From NCBI GenBank assembly GCA_902776565.1, contig CACYQN010000015.1, positions 24,122 to 88,121 of the forward strand: a DNA stretch of 64,000 nt, in the 5' to 3' direction. The position numbers and the translations under genes are program-made. Each line of letters starts with the position of its first letter. Position 1 is the first letter of the stretch. Source of the stretch: an uncultured Bacteroidia bacterium. Its GTDB lineage: Bacteria > Bacteroidota > Bacteroidia > Bacteroidales > ML635J-15. This document shows, piece by piece, positions 9,298 to 17,837 of this stretch. The notes below the pieces were generated by a model. It worked only from the letters and a program-made list of their open reading frames with translations, ran no database searches and was not told where the DNA came from.

Positions 9298-9314
9298 TAG
9301 TCTTATATTCATTA

Positions 9315-9369
9315 AAAACTCTCATAGCGTTGCAATAAAAAAAACAATGTTGCGTTTTATGAGAGTTTT
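9315..9369. repeat. 12-bp inverted repeat overlapping the porV promoter region
   Basis: AAAACTCTCATA at 9315-9326 and its exact complement TATGAGAGTTTT at 9358-9369 are separated by 31 bases. The right arm ends ten bases before the -7 box of porV. It could be a second terminator for the upstream operon or a regulator site. Confidence 0.55.
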
Positions 9370-9378
9370 AATTTTATG

Positions 9379-9386
9379 TATTTTTG
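9379..9386 (+). promoter_or_regulatory. -7 box of porV
   Basis: TATTTTTG matches TAnnTTTG and lies 20 bases before the chosen ATG at 9406. No clear TTTG -33 box is seen at the right distance. Confidence 0.55.
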
Positions 9387-9405
9387 CAGCCAAAAATATT
9401 TTAAC

Positions 9406-10719
9406 ATGACAAGAAGATTTTCGTTTGTAATAGCAATACTTTTATTTGCAAGTATATGCGGATATTCACAGTCAAATAGTGGAATCAATCCAGACAAAGA
9501 TGTTATTGGACGTAATGCTCCTAATACGATTTCAACAGCTGTATCGTTTCTGACTATTGCTCCCGATACAAGGGCAGGTGCTTTGGGCGATGCTGGTGTA
9601 GCAACAACTCCTGATGGAAATTCACAGCACTGGAATCCGTCAAAATATGTTTTCATCGACAATGATTTTGGTTTTTCAATATCATACACGCCGTGGTTGC
9701 GTAAGTTGGTGTCGGATATGAACCTTGCTTATTTGTCGGGTTACTATAAGTTCAATGCTCAGAATGCTATAGGAGCATCGTTGCTATATTTCGACTTGGG
9801 TGGCATGACTTTCAGGGATGAATTCAACAATGTGATAATGAACTTCCGTCCGCGCGAATTCTCGTTGGACATATCGTATGCACGTTTGCTTGCAAAGAAT
9901 TTCTCGGGCTCGGTTGCCATGAGGTTTATCTATAGTAATCTTACTGGCGGTCAGAACGTTGGAAATGGTGTTACCTCGAAGGCTGGTACTTCTGTTGCTG
10001 CCGATGTTTCGTTCTACTACAAGAATGATGACATTATGACAGGAAATTTGAAGTCGTCGGTTATGTGGGGCTTGAACATTTCGAACATCGGCTCAAAGAT
10101 TTCGTACACCTCGAACGAAAAGCGTGATTTCATTCCAACGAATTTCCGCACAGGTGTAGGTTACATGCTTAGCTTCGACGAGCATAACGACCTGCTCTTC
10201 ACTGCCGATTTCAACAAGTTGCTTGTTCCGTCATCGCCTACTTATTATCAGGTTGGCGAAGTGTTGCCTAGCGGAGATACTGTAACTGCAGGAAATCAGT
10301 CAATAAAGTATGGTCGCGACCCGAACGTTTCTGTTCCGGCAGCTTTGTTCACTTCGTGGTGGGATGCTCCGGGCGATGCAACACCATTTGTACACAATGG
10401 AAAGCCGTCGCGTTTCCGTGAAGAACTGGCAGAAATTACTTTCTCGCTCGGTTTGGAATATTGCTACTCTAAGCAGTTTGCTGTTAGGATGGGTTATTTC
10501 CACGAACACGCATACAAGGGCAACCGCAAGTATTTTACCGTTGGTGCAGGCTTGAGACTCAATGTGTTCGGACTTGATTTCGCATACTTGATTCCGACAG
10601 GAGGAAGAACAAGTCCATTGATGAATACCTTGAGGTTCACGCTTACATTCGACTTCGGCGGACTTGCCAAGGAACAGCGTGATGCAAAGAAGGCTGAAAA
10701 AGAAGCAAGAAAAGCATAA
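9406..10719 (+). CDS. porV: PorV (LptO)-type outer-membrane protein of the type IX secretion system
   Basis: The 437-residue protein has a signal peptide (MTRRFSFVIAILLFASICGYSQ region) and the FadL-like beta-barrel of the PorV family. The family hallmark after the signal is present: a segment ending in TISTAVSFLTIAPDTRAGALG, then DAGVATTPDGNSQHWNPSK. PorV is the shuttle that carries T9SS cargo from the translocon to the attachment complex at the outer membrane. I start at 9406, because the ten codons before it overlap the promoter and contain no signal peptide. The C-terminal 15 residues are Lys/Glu/Ala-rich. The stop codon overlaps the ispF start. This porV-ispF order is, as I recall, also found in Porphyromonas. 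Two T9SS cargo proteins occur in this window. Confidence 0.87.
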   Translation: MTRRFSFVIAILLFASICGYSQSNSGINPDKDVIGRNAPNTISTAVSFLTIAPDTRAGALGDAGVATTPDGNSQHWNPSKYVFIDNDFGFSISYTPWLRKLVSDMNLAYLSGYYKFNAQNAIGASLLYFDLGGMTFRDEFNNVIMNFRPREFSLDISYARLLAKNFSGSVAMRFIYSNLTGGQNVGNGVTSKAGTSVAADVSFYYKNDDIMTGNLKSSVMWGLNISNIGSKISYTSNEKRDFIPTNFRTGVGYMLSFDEHNDLLFTADFNKLLVPSSPTYYQVGEVLPSGDTVTAGNQSIKYGRDPNVSVPAALFTSWWDAPGDATPFVHNGKPSRFREELAEITFSLGLEYCYSKQFAVRMGYFHEHAYKGNRKYFTVGAGLRLNVFGLDFAYLIPTGGRTSPLMNTLRFTLTFDFGGLAKEQRDAKKAEKEARKA

Positions 10720-11201
10720 TGTACAGGATAGGAATAGGTTACGACGTACATAAGTTAAAGGATGGTTTGGATTTCTTCCTCGGAGGAATCCAAATTCCTT
10801 ATAATAGGGGCTGTGTGGCGCATTCCGACGGCGATGTGCTCATACACGCAATATGTGATGCACTGCTTGGTGCTGCCAATTTGCGCGACATTGGCTATCA
10901 TTTTCCCGACAGCGACCCGAAATACAAGGGTATCGACAGCAAGAAATTGCTAAAGGAGACATATAGTCTTGTAAAGGAAAAAGGCTACGAGATTGGCAAT
11001 ATAGATTCGGTGATTTCGTTGCAGAAGCCGAAGGTGAAGGACTATATACCAGAAATGCAAAAAACGCTTGCTTCGGTACTTGGAATTGATGAATCGCAGG
11101 TTTCGGTTAAGGCAACAACGACCGAAGGACTTGGCTTTGAAGGTCGGGAAGAGGGGATAAGTGCGCAGGCGGTGGCGATGATAAGAAGGATAAAAGGCTG
11201 A
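10719..11201 (+). CDS. ispF: IspF, 2-C-methyl-D-erythritol 2,4-cyclodiphosphate synthase
   Basis: The 160-residue protein has normal family length. It shows the zinc ligands in GYDVHKL (Asp9, His11) and SDGDVLIHAICDALLGA (His43), and the C-terminal TTEGLGFEGREEGISAQAVA signature. It cyclises CDP-methylerythritol 2-phosphate in the non-mevalonate isoprenoid pathway. The ATG overlaps the porV stop (TAATG), so it is translated from the same message as porV. The pairing is conserved but metabolically unexplained. Confidence 0.96.
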   Translation: MYRIGIGYDVHKLKDGLDFFLGGIQIPYNRGCVAHSDGDVLIHAICDALLGAANLRDIGYHFPDSDPKYKGIDSKKLLKETYSLVKEKGYEIGNIDSVISLQKPKVKDYIPEMQKTLASVLGIDESQVSVKATTTEGLGFEGREEGISAQAVAMIRRIKG

Positions 11202-11496
11202 AAGGCGAACAGTCGAACAGGCTGACAAACTTGAAGGCTAAATGCCAACCTCAAACAACCTTTAGTTCGCGCCAGCAATTTCAAACCACATCAAACCAAA
11301 GAGGCTAGAAGGCTGAAAGGCTAAAAGACCGCAAGACTGTCAGCCTGTGAGCCTGTTTGCCCAGAAAATAAAACTTTGAAACTTAGAAACGGGCGAAGCC
11401 CAATTCAAACGGCGAAGCCAATCAAACGCCGCAGGCATTGAAACCATACAAAAAACTTTTTTCTACATAAAAACGTTCAAATCAATTTTTTTTAAT
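11202..11496. repeat. Intergenic word-mosaic repeat region
   Basis: No gene is seen. The first half repeats words such as AGGCTGAAAGGC, GACTGTCAGCCTG and GAGCCTGTTTGCC. The second half holds mini-hairpin words: GGGCGAAGCCC (11391-11401), GGCGAAGCC (11411-11419) and GCCGCAGGC (11428-11436), joined by TTCAAAC-like linkers. The same vocabulary recurs in at least five other gaps of this window. Confidence 0.6.
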
Positions 11497-11504
11497 TATC
11501 TTTG
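11497..11504 (+). promoter_or_regulatory. -7 box of the 11528 beta-barrel gene
   Basis: TATCTTTG fits TAnnTTTG and lies 23 bases before the ATG. Confidence 0.6.
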
Positions 11505-11527
11505 CATTTTGTATAATATAGTAAAGT

Positions 11528-12601
11528 ATGAGAGATTTTATCGGAAACTCATTCAGAATTATGGCGATAAGCCTTGTAATAGGCTGTGTATCAGTATTTG
11601 TCGCCAAAGCTCAGAATATAGGAGGTTTGGTTGTGTATCCTGAAAATGTGGAAACTCTGCAGGATAATCCTACGAATTATGACGACCCTCTTGTTAATGG
11701 AAACGGTATCAACGTTCCTGGTAATGCCGAAACGGATAACAATTTTACACCTTCGGAAAAGAATTTCCAGTATGGAATTTCGGCAGAAGTTGGGTTCAGC
11801 TCGATGAGCAAGTATTTGAATGTGCCGTTGTCGATTGGCTATAAGGGATTCAACTTGACTGTTGCAATTCCTTTCTATATCCAGAAGAAGGCAAAGTATT
11901 CGCCGACTCCTGCATTCCCTAAGGGGTATGTGGCTGCTTACGGCGGTCTTGGTGACATTAGCGCCGAGTTGTCGTACAAGTTCCAGTATCCGAAGATTTA
12001 TGACTGCATATCTTTTACAACCTCGTTCCCTACAGGAAACAAGAACCGTATGGTAAAGGGATACATTGTTCCGATGGGTACCGGTAGCTTCGACTTCATT
12101 TTCTCGAATTCTTTCCAGTACAGGCACGAATACTTCAGAATCTACAATAACATTTCGTACCGCCTTAGCGGAAAGTGCAAGCGCGACCTCACAATGTCGG
12201 TTCCTTACTACGACGAGGCAAATGTATTGCAGACCGGACAGGAAAACATTAACTACGTTACTTCAAACGGAAACTTCCTCTCGTGCAATACTTCGTTCGA
12301 CTATCCTGTGTTGAGCTGGATGTCGTTGCACGCAGGTTTCGCAGTAATGAACAGTTCGGCTGGCACAATATATCATAAGCATACTTATTCGTGGAATGAT
12401 GGTGTCAACGAGTTCCCGACTTCAAAGTCGAACCAAGCATATACGTCAGTTGACGTCAGGGCTGCCATTGCATTCTCGTACTGGGGCATTGACCTTATGT
12501 GCGTTGTAGCTCAGCCAGTGTATGTTAAGACTGAAAACCAGAACATTAAGGATAGTCAGAAGTTTAATTTTTACATAAAGTTGTCAAAGAAAATATTCTA
12601 A
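11528..12601 (+). CDS. Secreted outer-membrane beta-barrel protein of unknown function
   Basis: The 357-residue protein has a signal peptide ending near residue 28 (VFVAKAQ). A short polar segment follows, then alternating amphipathic strands with aromatic girdle residues up to a terminal Phe (FNFYIKLSKKIF), the usual end of an outer-membrane barrel. The pattern resembles the MetA/phenol-degradation or transporter-like barrels of Bacteroidetes, but I do not recognise a specific family. It is followed after 3 bases by a large lipoprotein gene and probably shares its transcript. The product is likely a channel or an anchor for the lipoprotein. Confidence 0.65.
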   Translation: MRDFIGNSFRIMAISLVIGCVSVFVAKAQNIGGLVVYPENVETLQDNPTNYDDPLVNGNGINVPGNAETDNNFTPSEKNFQYGISAEVGFSSMSKYLNVPLSIGYKGFNLTVAIPFYIQKKAKYSPTPAFPKGYVAAYGGLGDISAELSYKFQYPKIYDCISFTTSFPTGNKNRMVKGYIVPMGTGSFDFIFSNSFQYRHEYFRIYNNISYRLSGKCKRDLTMSVPYYDEANVLQTGQENINYVTSNGNFLSCNTSFDYPVLSWMSLHAGFAVMNSSAGTIYHKHTYSWNDGVNEFPTSKSNQAYTSVDVRAAIAFSYWGIDLMCVVAQPVYVKTENQNIKDSQKFNFYIKLSKKIF

Positions 12602-12604
12602 GAT

Positions 12605-14899
12605 ATGAAGAGGAGTTTATTTCTAATAATTGTATTCGTTTTGTCGTTGGCATTCATCAATGGATGTCATAAGGATCCCCTTGATTTGGGTAATGTGGGA
12701 TTTTTGAGACTTGAACTTAAGAAGGGATACAATACCCAGAACAAGGGCGCCGTAGATTCGTTTTATGCTACGGTTAAGATAGTGTATGGAGAAGAGGAGG
12801 TCGCTTATAATTGCCAGTTTTCCGACCCTAATGACAGTGGTTTCTATACCAATGACATATCATCAGACGGCGACATTATATATGTGCGCAAGGATATGGA
12901 ATTCCGTGTTATAATCGAAGCTGAAATTGATGGTTTCCTCGTCACTGGAGAATCGGCTACTATGATGTATTCGGATGATATGGAAATGCTTTCGGTGGAA
13001 ATTGTACTTAGGGCTGGAAGTTCCCGAATCGCAATATATAAGCCTCGTGAGGATGAAATCTTTGGTAACTATGTAGTCGCATACGGCGAAATCCTTGAGA
13101 ATGTCGGGACTATGCCGATTCGCGAAGCTGGTGTGATGCTTGTCAGGAAGTCGGTTTACGATACCTACCAGTCGGCAGACAGCTTTACGTTTGATAATGA
13201 ACAGGGCAACAGCAATGACTGGACTGTAGAGTATTACTATGCGGGTCATGATAATGAGGAGAGTGATGCTGAAATATCAAAGTTCTCCGTTGTTTTGAGA
13301 GGACTGGAACAAAATACCGCATATTGCATGAGGGCATTCGCTTTCACGGAGTCGGATTCGTCGATGAACTGGTGCTACAGCCGTGTTGTTGAGTTCTCTA
13401 CTAACAATAATGTTGCACATGACATAAGTGTTGTTACCAACGATGCCGACAATGTTACAATGGATGGCGTTGATGTTGCCGGTCGTGTTGTTCTTCTTGA
13501 CGGTAATTCGCCCGACAGTGTGACAGAGATGGGATTTGCTTTCGATACATATAGTAATTATGTTGCAAATTCTTCGAAACTTGATTACTACCGCAACAAT
13601 TCGTTCACTTACCCGGCATCTGAAATGACACCAAGCGATAATAATATTATAGTATTCTCGTCTAGTGTTTATGGCTTGCAGGAAGGAGAAACATATGTCT
13701 TCCGTGCATACGCAACATTCCGCGAACAGCCTTACTATGGTGCTGTCAGAATGTTTGCTATTCCGCAGAATCCAGAGAACATCAGGCTTCAGTCGGAGCA
13801 GATTTCCGAAACATTGACCAGTGCGTACATCGATTTGCAGGGTAGCATTATCAATGATGCAGGGTACGAATTCTCCGAAGTAGGTTTCGTTTATGGATTC
13901 TATGGTAGGGGTGAGGCTCCGTCGAGTGTATATGACCTTAATGGTAGGTCGATGGGTTCGCAGATGTCGGGACGTTTCTCTTCGAGGGTTAACCTTCCGA
14001 TAGTCGAAAAGACTATGTATTATGCAGCATACGCACTTACAACTACTGGTTACGAGGCTTACGGCGAACTTTCGGAGGCTGTATCGGTAGTGCCGGAGAA
14101 CGTTCCAAGCATATCGTCGTTGCAACTTGACGGGTCGGCTACAACTACGCATTCGATGACTATTTCTTGCTTTGTTGATGCAAACGGCAGAAGCGACTGC
14201 GAATGCGGTATTATATATTCGGTAGTTGGCGACAACAATCCGACCTACGATACCGTAAAGAAATATTCTTCATCGAGCGGAACCGAGGAGTTTGTCCTGA
14301 ATAATTTGCGCAAGGGTACAAATTATAGGTACTGGGCATATATAAAGGTTGTTGATGAGTATATCAGTACCGAAGAAATGACAGCAGAAACACTTAATTT
14401 GGGAGACATTGGTCCTGGTGGCGGTAAAATATTCTATGCCGACGATGAAAATGGATTTGCCCTTGAATATTTCATACCAGGAGGAGCTGGTGCAGATCAG
14501 GAGGAAGGTGATTCCGCAATCTGGGGTTCAACAAGCGGTTTGGCATTGAATACCGATGCTCCAAGTTCAATTACTGTTTCGGGTAGGACAAATACCGAGG
14601 CAATTGTTAGCTACCACAATAGCATTGGATTCTCTGAAGAGTATGCAGCTTTGAAATGCTATCAGTCAACGCAGGGCGGAAAGAACGATTGGTATTTGCC
14701 TACAAGTGTAGAAATGCAGGAAATTATAACCTATGATGAAGATTTATATTCTTCACGGGATGGTTTCTGGACTTCCGATGAGCAGGATGCAGGAAATGCA
14801 ATCGCTTTCATAGTTTCGTATGATACAGGTTCGTCGTTTAGCCGTCAGGCAACGCCGAAGACTGCTCTGTTGAATTATGTTTTAGTACGTAGATTCTAA
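12605..14899 (+). CDS. Large lipoprotein with fibronectin-like repeats and a C-terminal DUF1566-like domain
   Basis: The 764-residue protein has a lipoprotein signal with INGC and the lipid Cys at residue 21. At least three repeats of about 110 residues then follow that look like fibronectin III/TNFR-type beta-sandwich modules. Their recurring motif is the form Gln-Thr/Glu-Thr-Ala/Tyr-x-Phe/Met-Arg-Ala-Phe/Tyr (for example NTAYCMRAFAF, ETYVFRAYATF, GTNYRYWAYIK). Residues about 600-764 resemble the DUF1566/Lcl C-terminal domain: GPGGGKIFYADDENGFALEY, then NDWYLPTSVEMQEI and GFWTSDEQ. Such proteins are surface or periplasmic binding proteins. It lies 3 bases after the barrel gene and ends at a strong terminator. 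Confidence 0.72.
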   Translation: MKRSLFLIIVFVLSLAFINGCHKDPLDLGNVGFLRLELKKGYNTQNKGAVDSFYATVKIVYGEEEVAYNCQFSDPNDSGFYTNDISSDGDIIYVRKDMEFRVIIEAEIDGFLVTGESATMMYSDDMEMLSVEIVLRAGSSRIAIYKPREDEIFGNYVVAYGEILENVGTMPIREAGVMLVRKSVYDTYQSADSFTFDNEQGNSNDWTVEYYYAGHDNEESDAEISKFSVVLRGLEQNTAYCMRAFAFTESDSSMNWCYSRVVEFSTNNNVAHDISVVTNDADNVTMDGVDVAGRVVLLDGNSPDSVTEMGFAFDTYSNYVANSSKLDYYRNNSFTYPASEMTPSDNNIIVFSSSVYGLQEGETYVFRAYATFREQPYYGAVRMFAIPQNPENIRLQSEQISETLTSAYIDLQGSIINDAGYEFSEVGFVYGFYGRGEAPSSVYDLNGRSMGSQMSGRFSSRVNLPIVEKTMYYAAYALTTTGYEAYGELSEAVSVVPENVPSISSLQLDGSATTTHSMTISCFVDANGRSDCECGIIYSVVGDNNPTYDTVKKYSSSSGTEEFVLNNLRKGTNYRYWAYIKVVDEYISTEEMTAETLNLGDIGPGGGKIFYADDENGFALEYFIPGGAGADQEEGDSAIWGSTSGLALNTDAPSSITVSGRTNTEAIVSYHNSIGFSEEYAALKCYQSTQGGKNDWYLPTSVEMQEIITYDEDLYSSRDGFWTSDEQDAGNAIAFIVSYDTGSSFSRQATPKTALLNYVLVRRF

Positions 14900-14920
14900 T
14901 TTTGTTAGAGATACTCCCAA

Positions 14921-14948
14921 AAAGACCGCCAATAAGCGGTCTTTTTTT
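14921..14948 (+). terminator. Rho-independent terminator after the DUF1566 lipoprotein
   Basis: A ten-base stem AAAAGACCGC/GCGGTCTTTT (14921-14930 and 14937-14946) with a six-base loop is followed by more T residues. Confidence 0.9.
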
Positions 14949-15124
14949 TCGTTATACAGACAGAATATTTTCCAAGTAATTTTTTTCATAAAACAAATGG
15001 ATATTTAAAATATTGTTTAATTTTGTAGCATTTTTATTCTCTTTAGGTTTTGGTATAAATGGCTTCACAAAGTCTGAAGAAATGACAAGGAAAAAATGTT
15101 TTTTGAAGCCTGTATAAAAGAAAT

Positions 15125-15817
15125 ATGAGAAAACTATTACTATTTTTGTTAATGTCAATTGCAATTGGCATGACTGGTTGTTTGAAAGATGATATAGATA
15201 CAATTGCATTGCCGTTCAGTGAAATTCCAAAAGGCGAAGTGCCGGAGGAAATAAAGAATCCATTTAATGGTATGATGCCTATTTACGAAGGTATAGATCC
15301 GCCTGACATAACTGGCAAATTTGTGATTAAGCCTAATAAGCTAGTGTATAGTTCGGACGGCATGGTGGAGCCAGATGAGGGATTTTACGATATATACTTA
15401 TCATTCCAGGATCAAACGGCAGTTGGTTCTGCTTCCTTTTCTCAGAAAGAAGGGTTAAGTACGACAGAAGCATCGGATATAAGTGTGGTTGGTAGTGGTA
15501 GCAATTTTACTGCCTATATAATCGCTAATACAGACGTACTTACTTATGATAATAATCAAATATTGCGAGAAGCAACATCAAAAATGGCAACCGTTATTTC
15601 TGGAGAAGCTACAGATGCTGGAATAGAAAATATGAGGTATGCAGTTGTTTTATTGGAAAAGTACGACCCGTACAATGTACTCATGGATGTGAATACCTAT
15701 CGTGTGTTTAAGGATGGTGATGGTTTGGCCGAGAAGACCGAATGGTCAAAAATGGCAATTGATGATGCAAAATGTCAATTGCATATATGTACCGAAAGTT
15801 TAAAAACTAAAAAATGA
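15125..15817 (+). CDS. Hypothetical lipoprotein
   Basis: The 230-residue protein has a signal peptide and lipobox GMTGC, with the lipid Cys at residue 19 followed by LKDDID. A Lys-Asp-Asp stretch right after the Cys resembles the lipoprotein export signal that sends Bacteroidetes lipoproteins to the cell surface. The body has no motif I recognise; it contains a DITGKFVIKPNKLVYSSDG segment that looks like a beta domain. It lies 7 bases ahead of the OmpA-family gene, so the two are probably made together. I do not know its function. Confidence 0.6.
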   Translation: MRKLLLFLLMSIAIGMTGCLKDDIDTIALPFSEIPKGEVPEEIKNPFNGMMPIYEGIDPPDITGKFVIKPNKLVYSSDGMVEPDEGFYDIYLSFQDQTAVGSASFSQKEGLSTTEASDISVVGSGSNFTAYIIANTDVLTYDNNQILREATSKMATVISGEATDAGIENMRYAVVLLEKYDPYNVLMDVNTYRVFKDGDGLAEKTEWSKMAIDDAKCQLHICTESLKTKK

Positions 15818-15824
15818 AATAGTT

Positions 15825-17138
15825 ATGAAAAAGATTGTAGTTTTTTTATTTGTGGCTATTTCTGTTTTAGGTACGTATGCTCAGAAAGCTGAGCCATCTG
15901 CACAGTCGTTTGTTTTAGGAGTTCGTGGTGGTGTCAATATTTTTGATATGCACTATTCTTCCAATGATGTTAGCTTTTATAACCATAAGTATGGTTTTGG
16001 CAAGCAATTAGGAATGTTTGTAGGATACGAGGTGAAAGGTTTTTTCGTTAAGCTCGATGCTCTATATACTGCGCGTGGGGTTAAACTCTCATGGTCAGAT
16101 ATAAACTATAGGCTTGATGCAAATTATCTTGACCTGCGTCTTCCTATCGGCTATGCCTTTTTCTGGAGGAAGAAAGTTCAGCCGTACATTATGGTTGCTC
16201 CTTCTGCAAACCTTGCCATAGGAGGCAAAGCTTACTATAACTCCCAGGGTACATCTGTTAATGTGAACTTATCCAATGCAAGTATCAGCCCACTTGATTT
16301 CAGTGTATTTTTCGGTGGTGGTATGAGATTCCCGATTCCTATCGGAGAACATAGGTTGTATATTGGACTTGAGGCCGGATATAACCTCGGTTTTTTAAAT
16401 ACGTTCAGCGATATGGAACTTAACAATACAGCCAATGCAGTAAACCTGCCGATATATGAAGTGTCGGGAACCCGTAAAAATGTCGGTATTGAGGCTGCTG
16501 TTACGCTTTCGTGGGCTATTCCTCTAGGAAAGAAGCAAAAGGTGGATAATGCACCGAAGGAGGAACCTACACCAGTAATGGTGGAGAATATTCCAGAACC
16601 AGTGGAACCGCCGGTGGAGGAAACTCCTGTACAGGAACCAGAGGAGATTGTTGAAGAGACTCCTGTTCCAGAACCCGTGATAGAGGAGCCAGAACCAGAG
16701 CCGGAACCTGTAATCGTATATCAGGCTAAAGAATGTTACTCAATAGAGGAAATGAAAGATTTTATTTCGCGTAATGTGCCTATTGACGACAAACGTATTT
16801 GTATGTTTGATATGAAGTTTGAGTTCGGGTCTGCAGTAATGGAAAAGGAGGCAGAAAAGCAATTGGATGAATTTGTTGATCTGTATAAGAAGTTCCCGAA
16901 TATGCAGTTGCAAATCAGTGGACATACAGACAATGTCGGTTCTGATGCATATAATCAGAAATTGTCGGAAGATAGAGCTAAATCGGTGCGTGATTATTTC
17001 TTGAAGAAGGGTGTTCCTGCTAACAGAATGGTAGTTACTGGATTTGGTCTTAAGTATCCGATTGACACCAATGATACGGAAGAAGGTCGGGCAAAGAATC
17101 GGCGCGTTGAGGTGGATATTAAGATGATTGGCAAATAA
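15825..17138 (+). CDS. OmpA-family protein: beta-barrel, proline/glutamate linker, peptidoglycan-binding domain
   Basis: The 437-residue protein has a signal peptide (residues 1-19, ending in TYAQ) and an eight-stranded PorT/OmpA-like barrel (about 25-235). A 65-residue linker of repeated Glu-Pro/Val-Glu-Glu-Thr-Pro units follows, then an OmpA C-terminal domain (about 310-437). The OmpA motifs are clear: SGHTDNVGSDAYNQKLSEDR, GFG, and NRRVEVDI. The domain binds diaminopimelate peptidoglycan and fixes the outer membrane to the wall; the linker would span the periplasm. It is the last gene of the cluster that starts with the lipoprotein at 15125 and ends at a hairpin terminator. Confidence 0.88.
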   Translation: MKKIVVFLFVAISVLGTYAQKAEPSAQSFVLGVRGGVNIFDMHYSSNDVSFYNHKYGFGKQLGMFVGYEVKGFFVKLDALYTARGVKLSWSDINYRLDANYLDLRLPIGYAFFWRKKVQPYIMVAPSANLAIGGKAYYNSQGTSVNVNLSNASISPLDFSVFFGGGMRFPIPIGEHRLYIGLEAGYNLGFLNTFSDMELNNTANAVNLPIYEVSGTRKNVGIEAAVTLSWAIPLGKKQKVDNAPKEEPTPVMVENIPEPVEPPVEETPVQEPEEIVEETPVPEPVIEEPEPEPEPVIVYQAKECYSIEEMKDFISRNVPIDDKRICMFDMKFEFGSAVMEKEAEKQLDEFVDLYKKFPNMQLQISGHTDNVGSDAYNQKLSEDRAKSVRDYFLKKGVPANRMVVTGFGLKYPIDTNDTEEGRAKNRRVEVDIKMIGK

Positions 17139-17149
17139 GATTTGTAAAG

Positions 17150-17182
17150 AGGCTGTCAAAAAAAAGTTTTGGCAGCCTTTTT
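17150..17182 (+). terminator. Rho-independent terminator after the OmpA-family gene
   Basis: Twelve-base stem AGGCTGTCAAAA/TTTTGGCAGCCT (17150-17161 and 17167-17178) with one G-T pair, followed by T residues. Confidence 0.85.
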
Positions 17183-17275
17183 TGTGAAAATTAGGCGCAA
17201 CCTTTCCGATGTAGGTTGCATTTTGTATTGTCCGCTAAATCTTGCGTTGTCACAATTTTTTACGTTGTAGATGTA
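17181..17275 (+). repeat. Dispersed repeat family 1, copy A
   Basis: This stretch matches 31851-31945 closely: both start TTTGTGAAAATTAG and share GCGTTGTCACAATTTTTTAC and TTGTAGATGT. The palindromic part (GCAACCTTTCCGATGTAGGTTGC, 17197-17219) is a degraded form of the CAACCTC/GAGGTTG palindrome seen in the other copies. No coding potential is visible. Confidence 0.75.
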
Positions 17276-17286
17276 TCATGTATATA

Positions 17287-17314
17287 CAAAAAAAGCCGCC
17301 TTGTAGGGCGGCTT
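17287..17314 (-). terminator. Terminator of the 17331-18710 minus-strand operon
   Basis: On the minus strand the stem AAGCCGCC/GGCGGCTT (17293-17300 and 17307-17314, six-base loop) is followed by seven or more T residues. Confidence 0.85.
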
Positions 17315-17330
17315 CATAGTATAAAATGTT

Positions 17331-17798
17331 TTATCCAATGAAAGTAATGTCTTCAAAATAAACTTCTCCTTCTTGGATTGTTATCGAGTAAGACGGAGCA
17401 GAGAAAACTTTTTCCTTAACAGCTCCTGTAGCATCCTGAATCTGGTTTGCCTTGAAGTCAACAGGAACAATGTCAACACTTACTGCCTTGAAGTTAACTG
17501 CTGGCAATTCTACAGAATACTTACCACCAGATATTGCTGCTTCATACTGTAGAGTGCTGTACGAATAAGCAGGATCAGTTGTTGTCGGATGGCAAAGGTC
17601 TTCAGCATCAATTCTGAAGATTATCTTTGTACCGTTAGGAGCATCACCAGGATTTGCTGCTGTAAGGTCAAGGTTTGCCTTAACTGTTCCTGATATTGTG
17701 ATGGTCTTCAATGGTTCTGTTTCATATTCCTTGTTGCATGATGACAAAACGAATGCTCCAATAAGAGCGATTGCGATAATTGAAAATATTTTCTTCAT
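17331..17798 (-). CDS. Hypothetical small lipoprotein
   Basis: The 155-residue protein has a signal peptide and lipobox VLSSC, with the lipid Cys at residue 21 followed by NKEYETEP. The rest looks like a single beta-sandwich: TITISGTVKANLDL, then a strand pattern ending in ITIQEGEVYFEDITF. This resembles carboxypeptidase-regulatory-like or DUF-type surface modules, but no family is certain. It is 39 bases downstream of the barrel gene at 17838 and shares its terminator and probably its promoter. The pair barrel-lipoprotein suggests one envelope complex. Confidence 0.62.
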   Translation of the reverse strand: MKKIFSIIAIALIGAFVLSSCNKEYETEPLKTITISGTVKANLDLTAANPGDAPNGTKIIFRIDAEDLCHPTTTDPAYSYSTLQYEAAISGGKYSVELPAVNFKAVSVDIVPVDFKANQIQDATGAVKEKVFSAPSYSITIQEGEVYFEDITFIG

Positions 17799-17837
17799 AA
17801 TTTTAATTTTTTTATTGTTAAACTTTATTTTTTCTGA

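Noticed and set aside
11202..11450. CRISPR array
   Set aside because: Repeated words are short, irregular and without unique spacers of constant size; no cas genes are near.
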